A stretch of DNA of 64,000 nucleotides. Source: Odontesthes bonariensis (lineage: Eukaryota > Chordata > Actinopteri > Atheriniformes > Atherinopsidae). The translations under genes and the position numbers were made by a program. Location: positions 33,400,447-33,464,446 of the forward strand of contig NC_134507.1 of the NCBI RefSeq assembly GCF_027942865.1, in the 5' to 3' direction. Shown piece after piece: positions 1 to 10,080 of the stretch (within the stretch, counting starts at the first letter, position 1; the number at the start of each line of letters is the position of its first letter). The notes under the pieces are model-generated. The model searched no databases. It was not told the origin of the DNA and saw only the letters and a program-made list of their open reading frames with translations.

Positions 1-2
1 AA

Positions 3-794
3 AGCCTGTCAGTGATGTTAGAATTTCAAGGAGAAGTTCTTCCAGAAAAGATAAGAGTTGGATGTATGGTCTTTCCTGTTAGGCCATACAATTCTCCTCC
101 GCTAAGATGTTATAAATGTCAGAGATATGGACATATAGCAGCAGCATGCAAGGGGAAACAAAGATGTCCAAAGTGTGGAGGGGAGCATGGATATGAAGAG
201 TGTAAAAATGAAAAGGATAATTGCTGTAACTGTGGAGGGCAACACAGGGTGACTTATGGAGGATGTGAAGTTAGAAGAAAAGCAGTGGAAATAGAACAGG
301 TTAAAGTTACTCAAAATATAAGCTATGCAGAAGCTGCAAAGAGAATGAAGAAGCCAAGAGAGGTGTGAGGGGAAACTATTATAAATACAACATCAGAACA
401 AAGACAGATGAGAACAGATACAGTGATGACAGCTGAGAGGAATACAACAGCAGAACAAAGACAGATAAGAACAGATACAGTGATGACAGCTGAGAGGAAT
501 ACAACAGCAGAACAAAGACGGATAAGAACAGATACAGTGATGACAGCTGAGAGGAATACAACAGCAGAACAAAGACAGATAAGAACAGATACAGGGTTGA
601 CAGCTGAGAAGATTATGTTGTTCGTTGCATATGTAATTAACTGTACAGAGCAAGTAAAATATAAAACAGAAAAAATCAAAATAATAGTGAAAGGAGCAGA
701 GAAATTCTTTGGGATAAAGGACATATCTTGGGAGCACATAAATAAAAAGTTGGGGGGAGAAGGGAAGACAGGAGGACAGGAAGATAGAATATAA
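3..794 (+). pseudogene. LINE ORF1 (CCHC zinc-knuckle nucleic-acid-binding protein), 5' truncated, one in-frame stop
   Basis: Reads in one frame from the window edge to TAA at 792-794, broken only by TGA at 366-368. Before the stop are three Cys/His knuckles starting CYKCQRYGH, CPKCGGEHG and CCNCGGQH, as in ORF1 proteins of I/Jockey-type LINEs, which package the element RNA. After the stop is a 57-bp tandem repeat encoding RTDTVMTAERNTTAEQRQI three times, then a Lys-rich C-terminus. The stop codon overlaps the ORF2 start as TAATG, an arrangement known in several LINEs to couple ORF2 translation to ORF1 termination. The upstream part, including any N-terminal domain, is outside the window. Confidence 0.85.
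388..600 (+). repeat. 57-bp in-frame tandem repeat inside LINE ORF1
   Basis: Three full copies and partial flanking copies of a 57-bp unit (19 codons, RTDTVMTAERNTTAEQRQI). Copies differ by single substitutions, for example AGACAG to AGACGG. The unit length is a multiple of three, so the ORF1 frame is kept. This looks like a variable hydrophilic linker between the zinc knuckles and the C-terminus. Confidence 0.9.
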
Positions 795-3700
795 TGTTCA
801 TCCTGCAGTGGAATGCCAGGAGTTTAATTGCTAATGGACAGGAGTTTAAGGGATTTATTAAAGAATTTAAAAAAGAGTTGGATATTATATGTATTCAGGA
901 AACTTGGCTTAAACCAAGTTTAGATTTTGTTATTAAAGGATATGAAAGTGTTAGAAGAGATAGAGAGGGAGGGGCTGGAGGAGGATGTATAATATTTATA
1001 AAAAATGGAGTTCAATTTAGAGTAGTAGCTAAAGGAAAAGAATTAGAATATATTATTATTGAAATTTGGACAATAAATGGGAACATTAAAATAATAAATT
1101 TTTATAATCCATGTAAAAAACTATCTTTAGAGGTAATGGAGGAATTTGGGAAGTATTTAGAGGGTAAAGTGATTTGGTGTGGGGACTTTAATGGGCATAA
1201 CTCATTATGGGGTAGTTATAATGATTATAATGGGGAAGTAATTGAAGAAATAATGGATGTTAAAAATTTGGAAGTATTAAATGATGGGAGTGGAACAATA
1301 ATTCATTTTAGAGATAATACAGAGTCAGCCATTGATTTGACAATAGTGTCAAATTCTTTAGCAAGTAAAAGTTTATGGAAAGTACTTAATAAAACAACTA
1401 TAGGAAGTGATCATTACCCTATTATGATAGAAGTTAAAATGCATATAGAGAAATATTGTATAAATGAGATGAAAAAATGGTGTTTTAGATCTGCAAATTG
1501 GAAAATTTTTAGGAATAATAGTGAATTAAAAATACGAAAAGTGCATGTAAATAGTAGTATTGAGGATTTGAATTTTAATATATGTAATGCTATAGTAGAA
1601 GCGGCTCATCAAACTATAAGGATAAAAGGAGGGGGAAAGGAAAGAAAGTTGGTACCATGGTGGACAATGGAATGTACTGCAGCTATCAAGAAACGAAATA
1701 AAGCGTTTAAAGTATTAAAGAAAAATCATAACCCTCAGAATTTGAATGAATACAAAAAATTACAGGCGATGGTAAGAAGAACTGTTAAAAATGTAAAAAG
1801 AGATTATTGGAGGAGTTTTTGTAACTCAATAGGGAGGGAGACAGAAATATCTAAGGTATGGACAATGATTAAAAGAATGAAAGGAATTAAAAGAGTGACT
1901 GGATATCCAGTATTAAATAATGGAGAAATAGCAGCAGTGACAGATAAAGATAAGGCAGAGATGTTAGCAAAAGTGTTGGTTAAAATTCATAGTTCTGAAA
2001 ATATCAGTGTAGACGGGAAAAAAGGGCGAGAAAAAACAATTCTGGAAAATAAGGAGCTATTGGAAAAAATGGTAGAATTGGATGATGTATTGAATATGTC
2101 ATTTACAATAATGGAATTAAATAGGGCACTTAAAAAATGTAAATTAACAGCACCAGGGAAAGATCAGATTTGTTATGTAATGGTAAGTAATTTAAGTGAA
2201 TTTTCTAAAAACATTTTATTGGAATTGTATAATCGAATTTGGGAGGAGGGAGAAATACCAAAAAGTTGGAAAGAAGCTGTGGTTATACCAATTAGAAAGC
2301 CAGGGAAAGATGAATCAAAACCAGAAAATTATAGACCAATAACTTTAACATCCAATATATGTAAAATAATGGAGAGAATGATAAATGAAAGATTGTTATA
2401 TTATATAGAAAGTAAAGGACATATATCAAAGGTTCAAAGTGGATTTAGAAAAGGGAGGAGTACAATGGATCCAGTAATAGGTTTAGAGCATGAAATTAGG
2501 AAGGCTCAAGTAAATAAAGAGAGTGTAGTAGCATTTTTTTTTTATATTGAAAGAGCGTATGATATGATGTGGAGGGAAGGGTTAAAATTAGAAGAATGGG
2601 TATAAGTGGTAACATGTTTAAATGGATTAAAACATTTTTAGAAGAAAGAAAAATACAAGTGAGAATAGGGAAGGAATATTCTGAAAATTTTAATATAGAA
2701 AATGGGACACCACAAGGAAGCATAGTAAGTCCAGTATTATTTTCTGTGATAGTAAATGATATGTTTAAGGAATCAGAAGGAGGAATGGGCTGTTCACTGT
2801 TTGCTGATGATGGAGCAATGTGGAAAAGAGGAAGGAATTTAAAATTTATTGTAAAGAAGCTACAGGAAGCAATTTCAATGGTGGAAAAGTGGTCATATAA
2901 ATGGGGATTTAGGTTTTCTGTGGAAAAAACTAAAATAATGTTTTTTACAAGGAAAAGAGTGGATGGAGAAGTTAAGTTGAAAATATATGGTCAGGAATTG
3001 GAAAGAGTTAAGCAATTTAAATTTCTTGGGTTATGGTTGGATGAAAGAATGACTTGGGGTGTACACATTAAGAAAATAATAGATAAATGTAGGAAGGTTT
3101 TGAATATAATGAGATGTTTAGTTGGTACTGAGTGGGGGGCTGATAGAAGGTCATTGAAAGCTATTTATACAGGTTTAATTAGGTCAGTATTGGATTATGG
3201 GAGTATAGTGTATAATTCAGCTGCAGATACAAATCTAAAAAAGTTAAATACTATACAATATCAGGCTTTAAGAATATGTACAGGTGCCTTTAAAACATCT
3301 CCTATAGCAGCAATACAGGTGGAAATGGGTGAAATGCCTCTAAAAATGAGAAGGGAACAATTAGCCTTAAACTACTGGTCAAAATTACAAGGTCAGAAAA
3401 AAGATAATCCAACAGTAAAAGTGTTAGAAACAGGGTGGGAAAAAGGAAAAATTAAAAGTTATGGAACAATAGTAAATGCTAAAAGTAGGGAAAAATATTT
3501 AGATAAAATAGATATAAGTCAAACGATTCCATTACATACAGTTCCAACATGGATAATACCTGAAGCAAAAGTAGATTTATCATTATTAGAAAAGAAGAAT
3601 AGAAATAATTTTAGTTTGAATAAATATATTGTACAGGAACATATAAATCAATATTATAATTATGTACATATATATACTGATGCATCAAAAACTTTAGATG

Positions 3701-4518
3701 ATAGGATAGGGATAGGTATGATTGTACCGCAATTTAAAATTAAAGTGGGGAAAAGGGTAAGTGATGGAGTATCAGTATATACTGGAGAAATGATTGCGGT
3801 ACTTTTAGCAGTTCAATGGATAGAAGAGGTTAAACCATTAAAGTCAATTATATGTTCAGATTCAAGTTCTTCATTCGTTAGTATTCAAAATAGTAAGTCA
3901 GAAAGTAGACCAGATGTATTAATAGAAATGGAACAAACGCTATATAGAATTAATATGATGGGGCTTATAGTTCATTTTATATGGGTACCAGCGCATTATG
4001 GAGTTGAGGGAAATGAAATGGCAGATAGAATGGCAAAACAGAGTGTAAAAAGAGTAATGATTGATATTAATGTAAGAATGAGTGTAAAAGAGGTAAAGGG
4101 TATTATAAAACAAAAAATGGAAGAGAGATGGCAAAAGTTATGGGAGGAAGAAAGAAAAGGACGTTGGTTGTTTAAAATACAAAGGAAAATAGGGAAAATG
4201 AGAAGAACAGAAAGAAGTAGGAGAGAGGAGATCATTATAACAAGACTTAGAATTGGACATAATGGATTAAATAAAAACTTATATATGATAGGAAAACATC
4301 AATCAGGGAAATGTGAGTGTGGGGAAGATGAGACAATAGAACATGTTATGATATATTGTAGGAATTATCAGGTTCAGAGAAATAATTTAATTAGAAAGCT
4401 TAGTAGGATGAAAATGAAATTAGATATAGTAGATTTATTGCAAAAAGAATCAGGAAACAGATGTTATCAGGTAATTTTTTATTATTTAAAACGGTGTAGG
4501 TTATATAATAGAATATAG
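794..4518 (+). pseudogene. LINE ORF2: AP endonuclease, reverse transcriptase, RNase H, C-terminal Cys/His; frameshifted
   Basis: ATG at 794 overlaps the ORF1 stop. Domains in order: an exonuclease-endonuclease-phosphatase domain (WNARS start, IQETW, GDFNGHN, SAIDL, SDHYP; about residues 1-220), reverse transcriptase (NYRPITL, GFRKGRS, TPQGSIVSP, FADD at 2800-2811), then RNase H with YTDAS, GEMIA, CSDSS and GNEMAD acidic residues (about 3660-4030), then a C-terminal CECGEDETIEHVMIYC motif. Breaks: a one-base loss near 2580 moves the frame, so the first part ends at TAA 2603-2605 and the rest continues in the next frame. In RT motif A the catalytic Asp position is Tyr (TAT at 2543-2545, next to a T run). 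The RT is therefore expected to be dead even apart from the frameshift. Confidence 0.92.
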
Positions 4519-4611
4519 TATAGATAAAGTATATAAATGAGGGTATATGAGTAGGGAGTATGTAAAAGTGTAGGCATAAATAGATATATGGGTGTATAGA
4601 TGAGTGTTGAC

Positions 4612-4615
4612 GTAT

Positions 4616-4646
<31 letters not shown>

Positions 4647-4795
4647 GGTGTGGGAATATGTATGTGTATATATATGTATGTATATGTGTATGTATATATA
4701 TATATATATGTGTGTGTATATATGTGTATATGTATGTGTATGTGTATATGTATATATATATATATGTATATATATACATATATATATATATATAG
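4612..4795. repeat. TA/TG-rich microsatellite in LINE 3' region
   Basis: Alternating TATATA and GTGTAT tracts between the ORF2 end and the LINE 3' tail. Open frames here on both strands are simple-sequence artefacts. Confidence 0.95.
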
Positions 4796-4903
4796 GGAAA
4801 TAGATAAATGTCATGTGATCCACACTCCATATCAGTAGGTGGCGGTAATGCTACTAAAAGTTGTTTGCCAACCGCCAATATAAAATCCGAAAGAGAGAGA
4901 GAG
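4796..4903 (+). other. LINE 3' tail ending in (GA)n
   Basis: Contains 'cagtaggtggcggtaatgc', 'gttgtttgccaaccgcc' and a terminal GAGAGAGAGAG run. It shows a short stem (GTTGTTTGCC / GGCGGTAA-like) as expected of a reverse-transcriptase recognition hairpin. A short similar piece, 'gtaggtggcggcaga', occurs at 45261-45300. The junction with unique sequence is fixed at about 4903/4904 by the LINE-free copy at about 30.62 kb. Confidence 0.75.
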
Positions 4904-4990
4904 AGGTTAGTGTCACAGGGCTCTGAACTTTGTGTTAGTGCAGTTTGGCAGGAGCAGGTCCCAGGCAAGCTTTAATTATATTGCAGCAGA

Positions 4991-5724
4991 ATGAGGTGAG
5001 TAACTTCTAGTCTATCCCAGTGCTTCTAAGTGGTGGCACTGAACCTCTGTTGCCTTAAATGTCTGAGGCAAGCGGAACCTCATTTGGTCGCAGCATTACA
5101 CTATGTTTATGCAGTTAAGCTCAACAGGACTGGGCATGTTAAGGGGAGGTGGTGGTTGGACCCCACTGGTCTCTAAATGTACTCAGAACTTCATATGAGA
5201 TGTCCCTGTTTCTGCAGGGTTTTGTGGATTTCTTGTGTGCTGATTGGAAGCATCGCCTGCATTCCTGCACAAAGCGGTAAGCTGATCCCAATCAAAGCTC
5301 AGCAACTAAAAACAGTTTAAATTGACTCGGGGTGTAAATGGAAGGCTGCTCTTAATTCTCTGTTTCCTCACCCATGTATTCAGTTTATGGACAAGATCTA
5401 TCTAAGCCAACATATCAGAAACAAACTGGAACCAGTGGTTCTGGAGCACAGCAGCATGGTGCTCAGGGAGGTCAGTCTGGAGCTCCTGGCAGCAATTACC
5501 AGTTTGAAGATGGGAGCTGGAGCCTTTCATCTGACACCAGCGGCGAGGACGAGCCAGTCTTCACTCCTGTGACCGACGAGGATCAAGTCTACGCTTACAA
5601 ATCTCGGTCCCGCTACAACCAGAAGCGTGTGCTGTTCAGCCAGTTCCGCTACACCCCAACAGAATCTGAGCCAGACCACGGCAAAACATCTCAGCACAGG
5701 GTTCAAGTTCAGAGCGGCTTCTGA
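4991..5724 (+). CDS. Gene A1: small secreted Gly/Ser-rich protein, 134 aa, exons 4991-4995, 5218-5276, 5384-5724
   Basis: ATG-AG at 4991-4995 is followed by a GTGAGT donor. Exon 2 (5218-5276, 59 nt) completes a signal peptide, MRVLWISCVLIGSIACIPAQ, with a phase-2 intron inside it and a phase-1 donor (GTAAGC) at its end. Exon 3 starts after 'tattcag' at 5384 and encodes VYGQDLSKPTYQ, a GSGAQQHGAQGGQSG stretch, SGEDEPVFTPVTDEDQVYAY and the basic/aromatic SRSRYNQKRVLFSQFRYTP, ending QSGF-stop. The protein is likely exported; no enzyme motif or cysteine framework is visible in the mature part. I do not recognise the family. Its plan matches genes B and C here. A LINE ends about 87 bp upstream of the ATG, so its promoter may be altered. 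Copy A2 in the right arm lacks 12 residues. Confidence 0.82.
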
Positions 5725-5875
5725 GGATCTTTCTGGTGAGGCTCATTTTACTCTGCATGTGTGCTCTCTGTAGCTGCTGGTAGGTGACTGACTTTCTTTG
5801 TCTTGCAGATCTGCATATTCTAGAGGCATCGCTGCTGCTACCGCTTGAATAAATGGCTTTAACTTGAATACCTTG
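5725..5875 (+). other. Gene A1 3'UTR with intron and last non-coding exon, AATAAA at 5848-5853
   Basis: The stop is followed by 11 nt, then a GTGAGG donor (exon end 5735), an acceptor 'tcttgcag' and a non-coding exon from 5809 with AATAAA at 5848. The stop lies so close to the last junction that nonsense-mediated decay should not be triggered. Genes B and C have the same arrangement. Confidence 0.75.
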
Positions 5876-6429
5876 TTGCTCCATCAAATGGCTCCTAGCT
5901 GTCTCTGGGTCATCCAGTTGTGGGTTGGAGGGGATAGTTGAGGGTCTGACAGGTTGACATGACTTAATCCTATAAATAAGGTGTCGGCTTTAACTTAAGG
6001 ACAGTATCTGCTCAAAGGGGAGCTTGTGAAGGTCTTGACGGCTTCAGCTTGGAATGCATTCCCAACTAAAAATGGCTGAAAAGCCAACTGCAGCTCTCTG
6101 ACAGCAGTGGGTAAAGGTGTGGCCTTGAGCTCTATCAGAAGATTCCACTGCTGCATATTGTGCTGAGGGGGAAACCTTTCCACTCTGTAGCAGTCCTCAC
6201 CCTACAGCTCTGGGTAAGGGCAGACCCATCAGATGCTGGGGCCATGTGAGACCTGGACAGCAGTTTCTGCAAGTCCATGACCGAGGATGGCTTCATAACA
6301 TCGTCTGCGGTTGCAAAGGTCTTGTACTCTGAATACTTGTAATGACGCTTGTGCTACACAAATCAAAAGATGTGGCAGCTACTTTTAGTGAAGTGGCTTG
6401 GCAACAAAATTTATAGGCTCAATGTTGTC
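5876..6429. other. Gene A1 3' flank, shared with the other arm
   Basis: No coding sequence seen. It matches the reverse complement of about 29150-29690 nearly base for base, including 'ggacagtatctgctcaaagg' (with small changes) and 'ggcttggcaacaaaattt' at its end, after which the right arm lacks about 1.4 kb. Confidence 0.7.
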
Positions 6430-6749
6430 ACTTACTTACTACCTGGAAGTAAGTTGGATCAGGTGGTGGGGGCAAACATCTAGTGGAGGACCCTGTTCAT
6501 GACATCTTAAACACAAAGCTGAGTATTTTTATTAAATGTACATTACCATTGAGGTTGGGTCATGGAAACTGAAAGGAGCCTCTCAGCCTCAATTGCAGAG
6601 GTGTGGCCAGAACGTCATCATTGCCTATCAGGACAGTAGCATAGGACCTGCTCGTGAATATTAGCATGTAGGGAGAAATTCAAACTGTAGAAAAAGGCCT
6701 TTTGTGTTGGGTTGTTCAGGAGGTTGACCTGAAGCAGGTACCAGGTGGC

Positions 6750-7275
6750 CAAAAGGGCTGCATCATCAGTAGCTGCTCAAGCTAAAATTCAGGGATGGGA
6801 AGAATTTCTCATCTGGCTGCCTATAAGGTTCAGGATCCAGTTTAAAATTCTTATCACATACAAAGCCTTTAATCATCAGGCACCTGGTTACATCTGTGAC
6901 CTGATCCACCCCTATTACACAACCAGGTCTCTTAGGTCCTCAGACCAGAGCTCATTGACTGTCCCCCGCTCTTGTCTAAAGACAAAGGGTGATCGTGCCT
7001 TTGAGGTATTGGCTCCAACTCTTTGGAACTCTCTTCCCCTATGTCTACGGTCTGCAACTTCTTTAGACATTTTCAAAAAGAATCTGAAGACCCACCTATT
7101 TAAAATAGCTTTTATCCGTTCTTAAAGTGCCCATCTGCTCTGTAGCCTCGTGCTTTTCTGCTATTACTGTGTTTTCTTATGTGTGTGTGTATATGAAACG
7201 TTGACTTGCATCGTATTGTGAAGCACTTTGTAAATTTTATTTTCTGAACGGTGCTATACAAATAAATTTATTATC
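6750..7275 (+). mobile_element. L2-like LINE 3' fragment (end of ORF2 and 3' tail)
   Basis: An open frame at 6745-7125 ends in a typical L2/CR1-type ORF2 tail: LPIRFRIQFKILITYKAF, then PGYICDLIHPY, RSLRSSDQ, DRAFEVLAPTLWNSLP and FKKNLKTHLF. Downstream, 'aagcactttgtaaatttt' and 'tacaaataaatttattatc' resemble the L2-type 3' end. The 5' part is missing. It lies in the 1.4-kb block present only in the left arm. Confidence 0.8.
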
Positions 7276-7374
7276 TGTTCCCATTTCTTTGTATCTATAA
7301 AATAAGTTTGACATGCATGAAATGGCATTTTTGCAGAAACCAGGTAATTCCCTGAGAGATGCATCTGTACCTTC

Positions 7375-7510
7375 AGCTGATCAATGAAGCCTCATCAGAA
7401 ATGGGCTCCATGGAAGGGTGGCTGTCAAGAAGCCGTTCTTAAGGAGGGGAAACGGGGAGAAAAGGCTGAGCTATGAAAAATGGCACAAGAAGTGGACTGA
7501 AAATCAGGTC
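7375..7510 (+). mobile_element. Possible Tc1/mariner transposase fragment, decayed
   Basis: 'atggaagggtggctgtcaag', 'gaagccgttcttaa' and 'gaaaaggctgagctatg' resemble the region before the second catalytic Asp of fish Tc1-like transposases (a GR-x-KKP...R-KRL-YA type stretch). No open frame survives. This is recognition by eye only. Confidence 0.3.
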
Positions 7511-7799
7511 TGATGGAGGGACGAATCCTCCCCAGAGCCCGGGGAGGGTTAGAATAAATGTGTTAAATAAATTAATAAATCCAACAACTCTCATTGATTC
7601 TGTCCATTACATAAGATTTTACAGATCAAACATCTATTTTGTTCTACATTTGGATGCAAGAAGGCGAGCCAGGTGTTGGAATATATTCAGTTAAGTCGTG
7701 AGCTGTACAACCACACAGTGGACTGTGCACAAAAGCATTCACTATCCTGTCTGGAACATGAACAAACATGTCTGATTAATACTGGGCATTATGCAACAG

Positions 7800-8661
7800 C
7801 AAATGGTCCATCTATATGTGAGAATCAGATGTCTTACCTGGTCGTCCCTACAGCAAGCACACTGCCTGTGGGGACTGCTTGCACATAGTCGACATATATT
7901 GACTAATAATTAAAAGAAAAACTTCTGTGGACTTGTTTCCACACTTTAAGTCACTCACATTGTTAACCTGCAGGTTGCAATTTAAATATAAACATGATAA
8001 AGTTTGGTCTTTGTTGGATTTTATGAAAGTAATTATGAGGACAGATGATGTTAACTACTGTAACAAATGTTAGTTTTCAGAATTAAAACAATCTGGGCAT
8101 ATAAATATTCTCATTTTCATAAATAAATATGAAGCTCAGGTGTGCCAGTCAACATTTTACAGTAAAAAAAGAATTTCTCAGAAACTTAGACCCATATTAA
8201 AAAAGAGCATTATTCAAATAGACGCAAAATGTAACTTTAACTTCAGTGTATTTTCAGTACAGTTCCACCTCACTGATGGCTGCTAAAGCCTCCACAGTAC
8301 AAAGAACAGAAAACAGTCGCCAACAGACTATAAAGTGCTCAAATGTCACATTTCCCATGTTGGAAGTTTCCTGTGTCACAGGGAGTCTGTGGGAGTCTGT
8401 GGTTGTTCTCACAAGGCAACAAGTTTTCAGGAGGAATGATGGAAATCCGCAGAAATCGTCAAGACAAATTTGAGAAACACTTCCAGATGTGAACAAAATG
8501 AAGGCACAAGGTGCTTTAAACATTTAACCTCCGTTATGTCCTGTTTAATCAAGTTCATCTGAAATAAATCTAAGATCTCCTCCATATCACTTAATAAAAG
8601 AGCAGCTCTGCATCATGTTGTCTCACGTTTCTACATCTCAGCTCAGATATTAATCTGAGCT
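7800..8661. other. A1-B1 intergenic DNA, shared with the other arm
   Basis: Matches about 28265-29110 in reverse complement. No gene seen. Short open frames at 8246-8523 on both strands are mirrored at 28406-28680, but they lack coding signs (no introns, signals or conserved-frame bias). Confidence 0.6.
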
Positions 8662-9340
8662 TTAAAGGAGCCTTGGCATGAAATTTTCACTTTTTAAGGT
8701 TGTTTAACATTAATATGAGTTCCTCTTGCCTGCCTGCGGTCCCCCAGTGGCTAAAAATGACGATAGACCTAAACTATGCAATGGAAATTATTTTCCGCCA
8801 TTGGAAATGTGACCATGCAGATGGCCTGATCGGGAAAGCTGCCTCTTATGACGTGGAGCCTCATATGATGTCGAGGTTATTTCCACCCAGAGCCCATATA
8901 TGGCTATGCCAAAACTGCCTTTCCCCGCCCACAGCTCTTTGGCCAGCTCATTGCGCTGTATATGGATGTAAAAAATCTGTTTAGAGCTCCTGCATCAGAA
9001 CCTCTAAAGAGCCAGTGGACAGATTTAGTTTTTTCTGGGAAAGTGACGGCAGAACCGAAGAGATTTGTGTATGTGTGCGCCAAACATTTCACCAACGAAT
9101 GTTTCCACCCCCACCCTCCACTTTGCCCCGCCTTTCTCCCCCTAATTTGCATTTAAAGCTGCAGACCCTAAACAGCTCATTCTGAGGATCCTTAGGAAAG
9201 CTCATTTTCGGGACTGGCTGTAATTCTGCACCAAGGCAGAATTTTTGGTAAAAAAAACTCAGATACAGTATAAGGGGACCACTAAAGCCTTTAAAAATAT
9301 ATAAAAACCTCCATTTATTTTCATGCCATGGCACCTTTAA
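8662..9340 (+). mobile_element. TTAA-site DNA transposon (8666-9336) with THAP-domain relic
   Basis: Flanked by TTAA at 8662-8665 and 9337-9340. Terminal inverted repeats are AGGAGCCTTGGCATGAAA and the reverse complement AGGTGCCATGGCATGAAA. The right arm has the intact target 'gagctttaaacatctc' with a single TTAA (about 28260), so this is a clean insertion. Inside, reading frames at 8700-8984 and 8962-9156 give a THAP-like zinc domain: CAVYGC followed by SEPLKSQWTDLVF and CAKHFTNECF (C-x4-C ... C-x2-H). TTAA targets are known for Kolobok and piggyBac; THAP domains are known in P and some Kolobok elements. Kolobok-like is my inference. Confidence 0.85.
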
Positions 9341-9957
9341 ACATCTCAGAGTGTGCAAAAGGCAGTTAGCGTGACTTTAGTAAGAATCCACCCTCTGCTA
9401 TGTTCCAAACGCATCCATGCTTCTAGATCCTCTGCATGAGAGAGCTGCAGAGCTCCTTATTCCTGCCAAGGAGTCAACATTATTTTAGAGTTATTTCCAG
9501 AACTCAGCAGGTTAACTTACTAAGACTCCAGTCTTATGTCACGCTGAGCTCACTTTTTTCCCTTTGAAACCCAACTAGCAGCTCCCACTAGTGAAGTGGA
9601 CAAGTGATGTGTTGGACCTCAATTTCATGACTGTGACGTGTTTGTGACGGATTAGAACCGAGGTTATAACCTGGAGTCCTTCAGACCAAATCTCTGTCAC
9701 TCCCCTCACACTCCCCAGCCAGAGATTAGGGGCCCACAGTGATCTGCAGGACTTTGGTCCAGATGTTTAACACCGTATCTGACCAAGCGGAATTCACCTT
9801 CTTTAAAACATCCCATGTTCATTCCTCACATGTTGCAACAAACCTTTTTAAATGGGATGTCAGAAGTGTTCATTTTCCGAGCTGAATTGAATGCAGCACG
9901 ATCTGACTGGGTCCCAGGTGAGGTTTATGAGTGTAATTAGAGCAGGTAGAGCACCAA
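9341..9957. other. Upstream flank of gene B1, shared with the other arm
   Basis: Matches about 27870-28255 in reverse complement over its last 350 bp. It includes 'ggatgtcagaagtgttcatt' and 'gagcaggtagagcaccaata', conserved in both arms. No coding sequence seen. Confidence 0.6.
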
Positions 9958-9964
9958 TATAAAG
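9958..9964 (+). promoter_or_regulatory. TATA box of gene B1
   Basis: TATAAAG about 115 bp upstream of the ATG, preceded by 'gagcaccaa'. It is perfectly conserved in the other arm (27862-27868, - strand). The transcription start is expected near 9990. Confidence 0.65.
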
Positions 9965-10080
9965 TCAGCTGCAGCCTCAGATGAGTTACAGCACAAATCT
10001 TCTCTCAACAGCAGTCCCTAGATTGCTGTTTTTGACCAGTTTTATCTGAATTGTGTTGCTGCTGTTTTGTCTTGTTCAAC

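Larger units (their letters stand above)
1..4903 (+). mobile_element. LINE retrotransposon, I/Nimb-like clade (ORF1 + EN-RT-RNase H), degenerate, cut by window edge
   Basis: A non-LTR element running into the window from the left. Seen: ORF1 with three CCHC knuckles, ORF2 with an endonuclease, reverse transcriptase, RNase H and a Cys/His tail, a TA/TG microsatellite, and a 3' tail containing 'gtaggtggcggtaatgc' and a final (GA)n run. RNase H plus a CCHC ORF1 is known for the I superclade; the exact family is my inference. The 3' end abuts 'gttagtgtcacaggg'. The inverted duplicate at about 30.6 kb has the same flank without the LINE, so the insertion site is an empty site in the other arm. The 5' end and target duplication lie outside the window. 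At least one stop, one frameshift and one catalytic change make it inactive. Confidence 0.93.

Noticed and set aside
4482-4968. Open frames of 113 and 155 codons on the - strand
   Set aside because: Encoded by the TA/TG microsatellite in the LINE tail.
8246-8523. Overlapping open frames of 75 and 89 codons, mirrored in the other arm
   Set aside because: Conserved only because the arms are duplicates; differences do not favour any frame and no splice or start signals support them.
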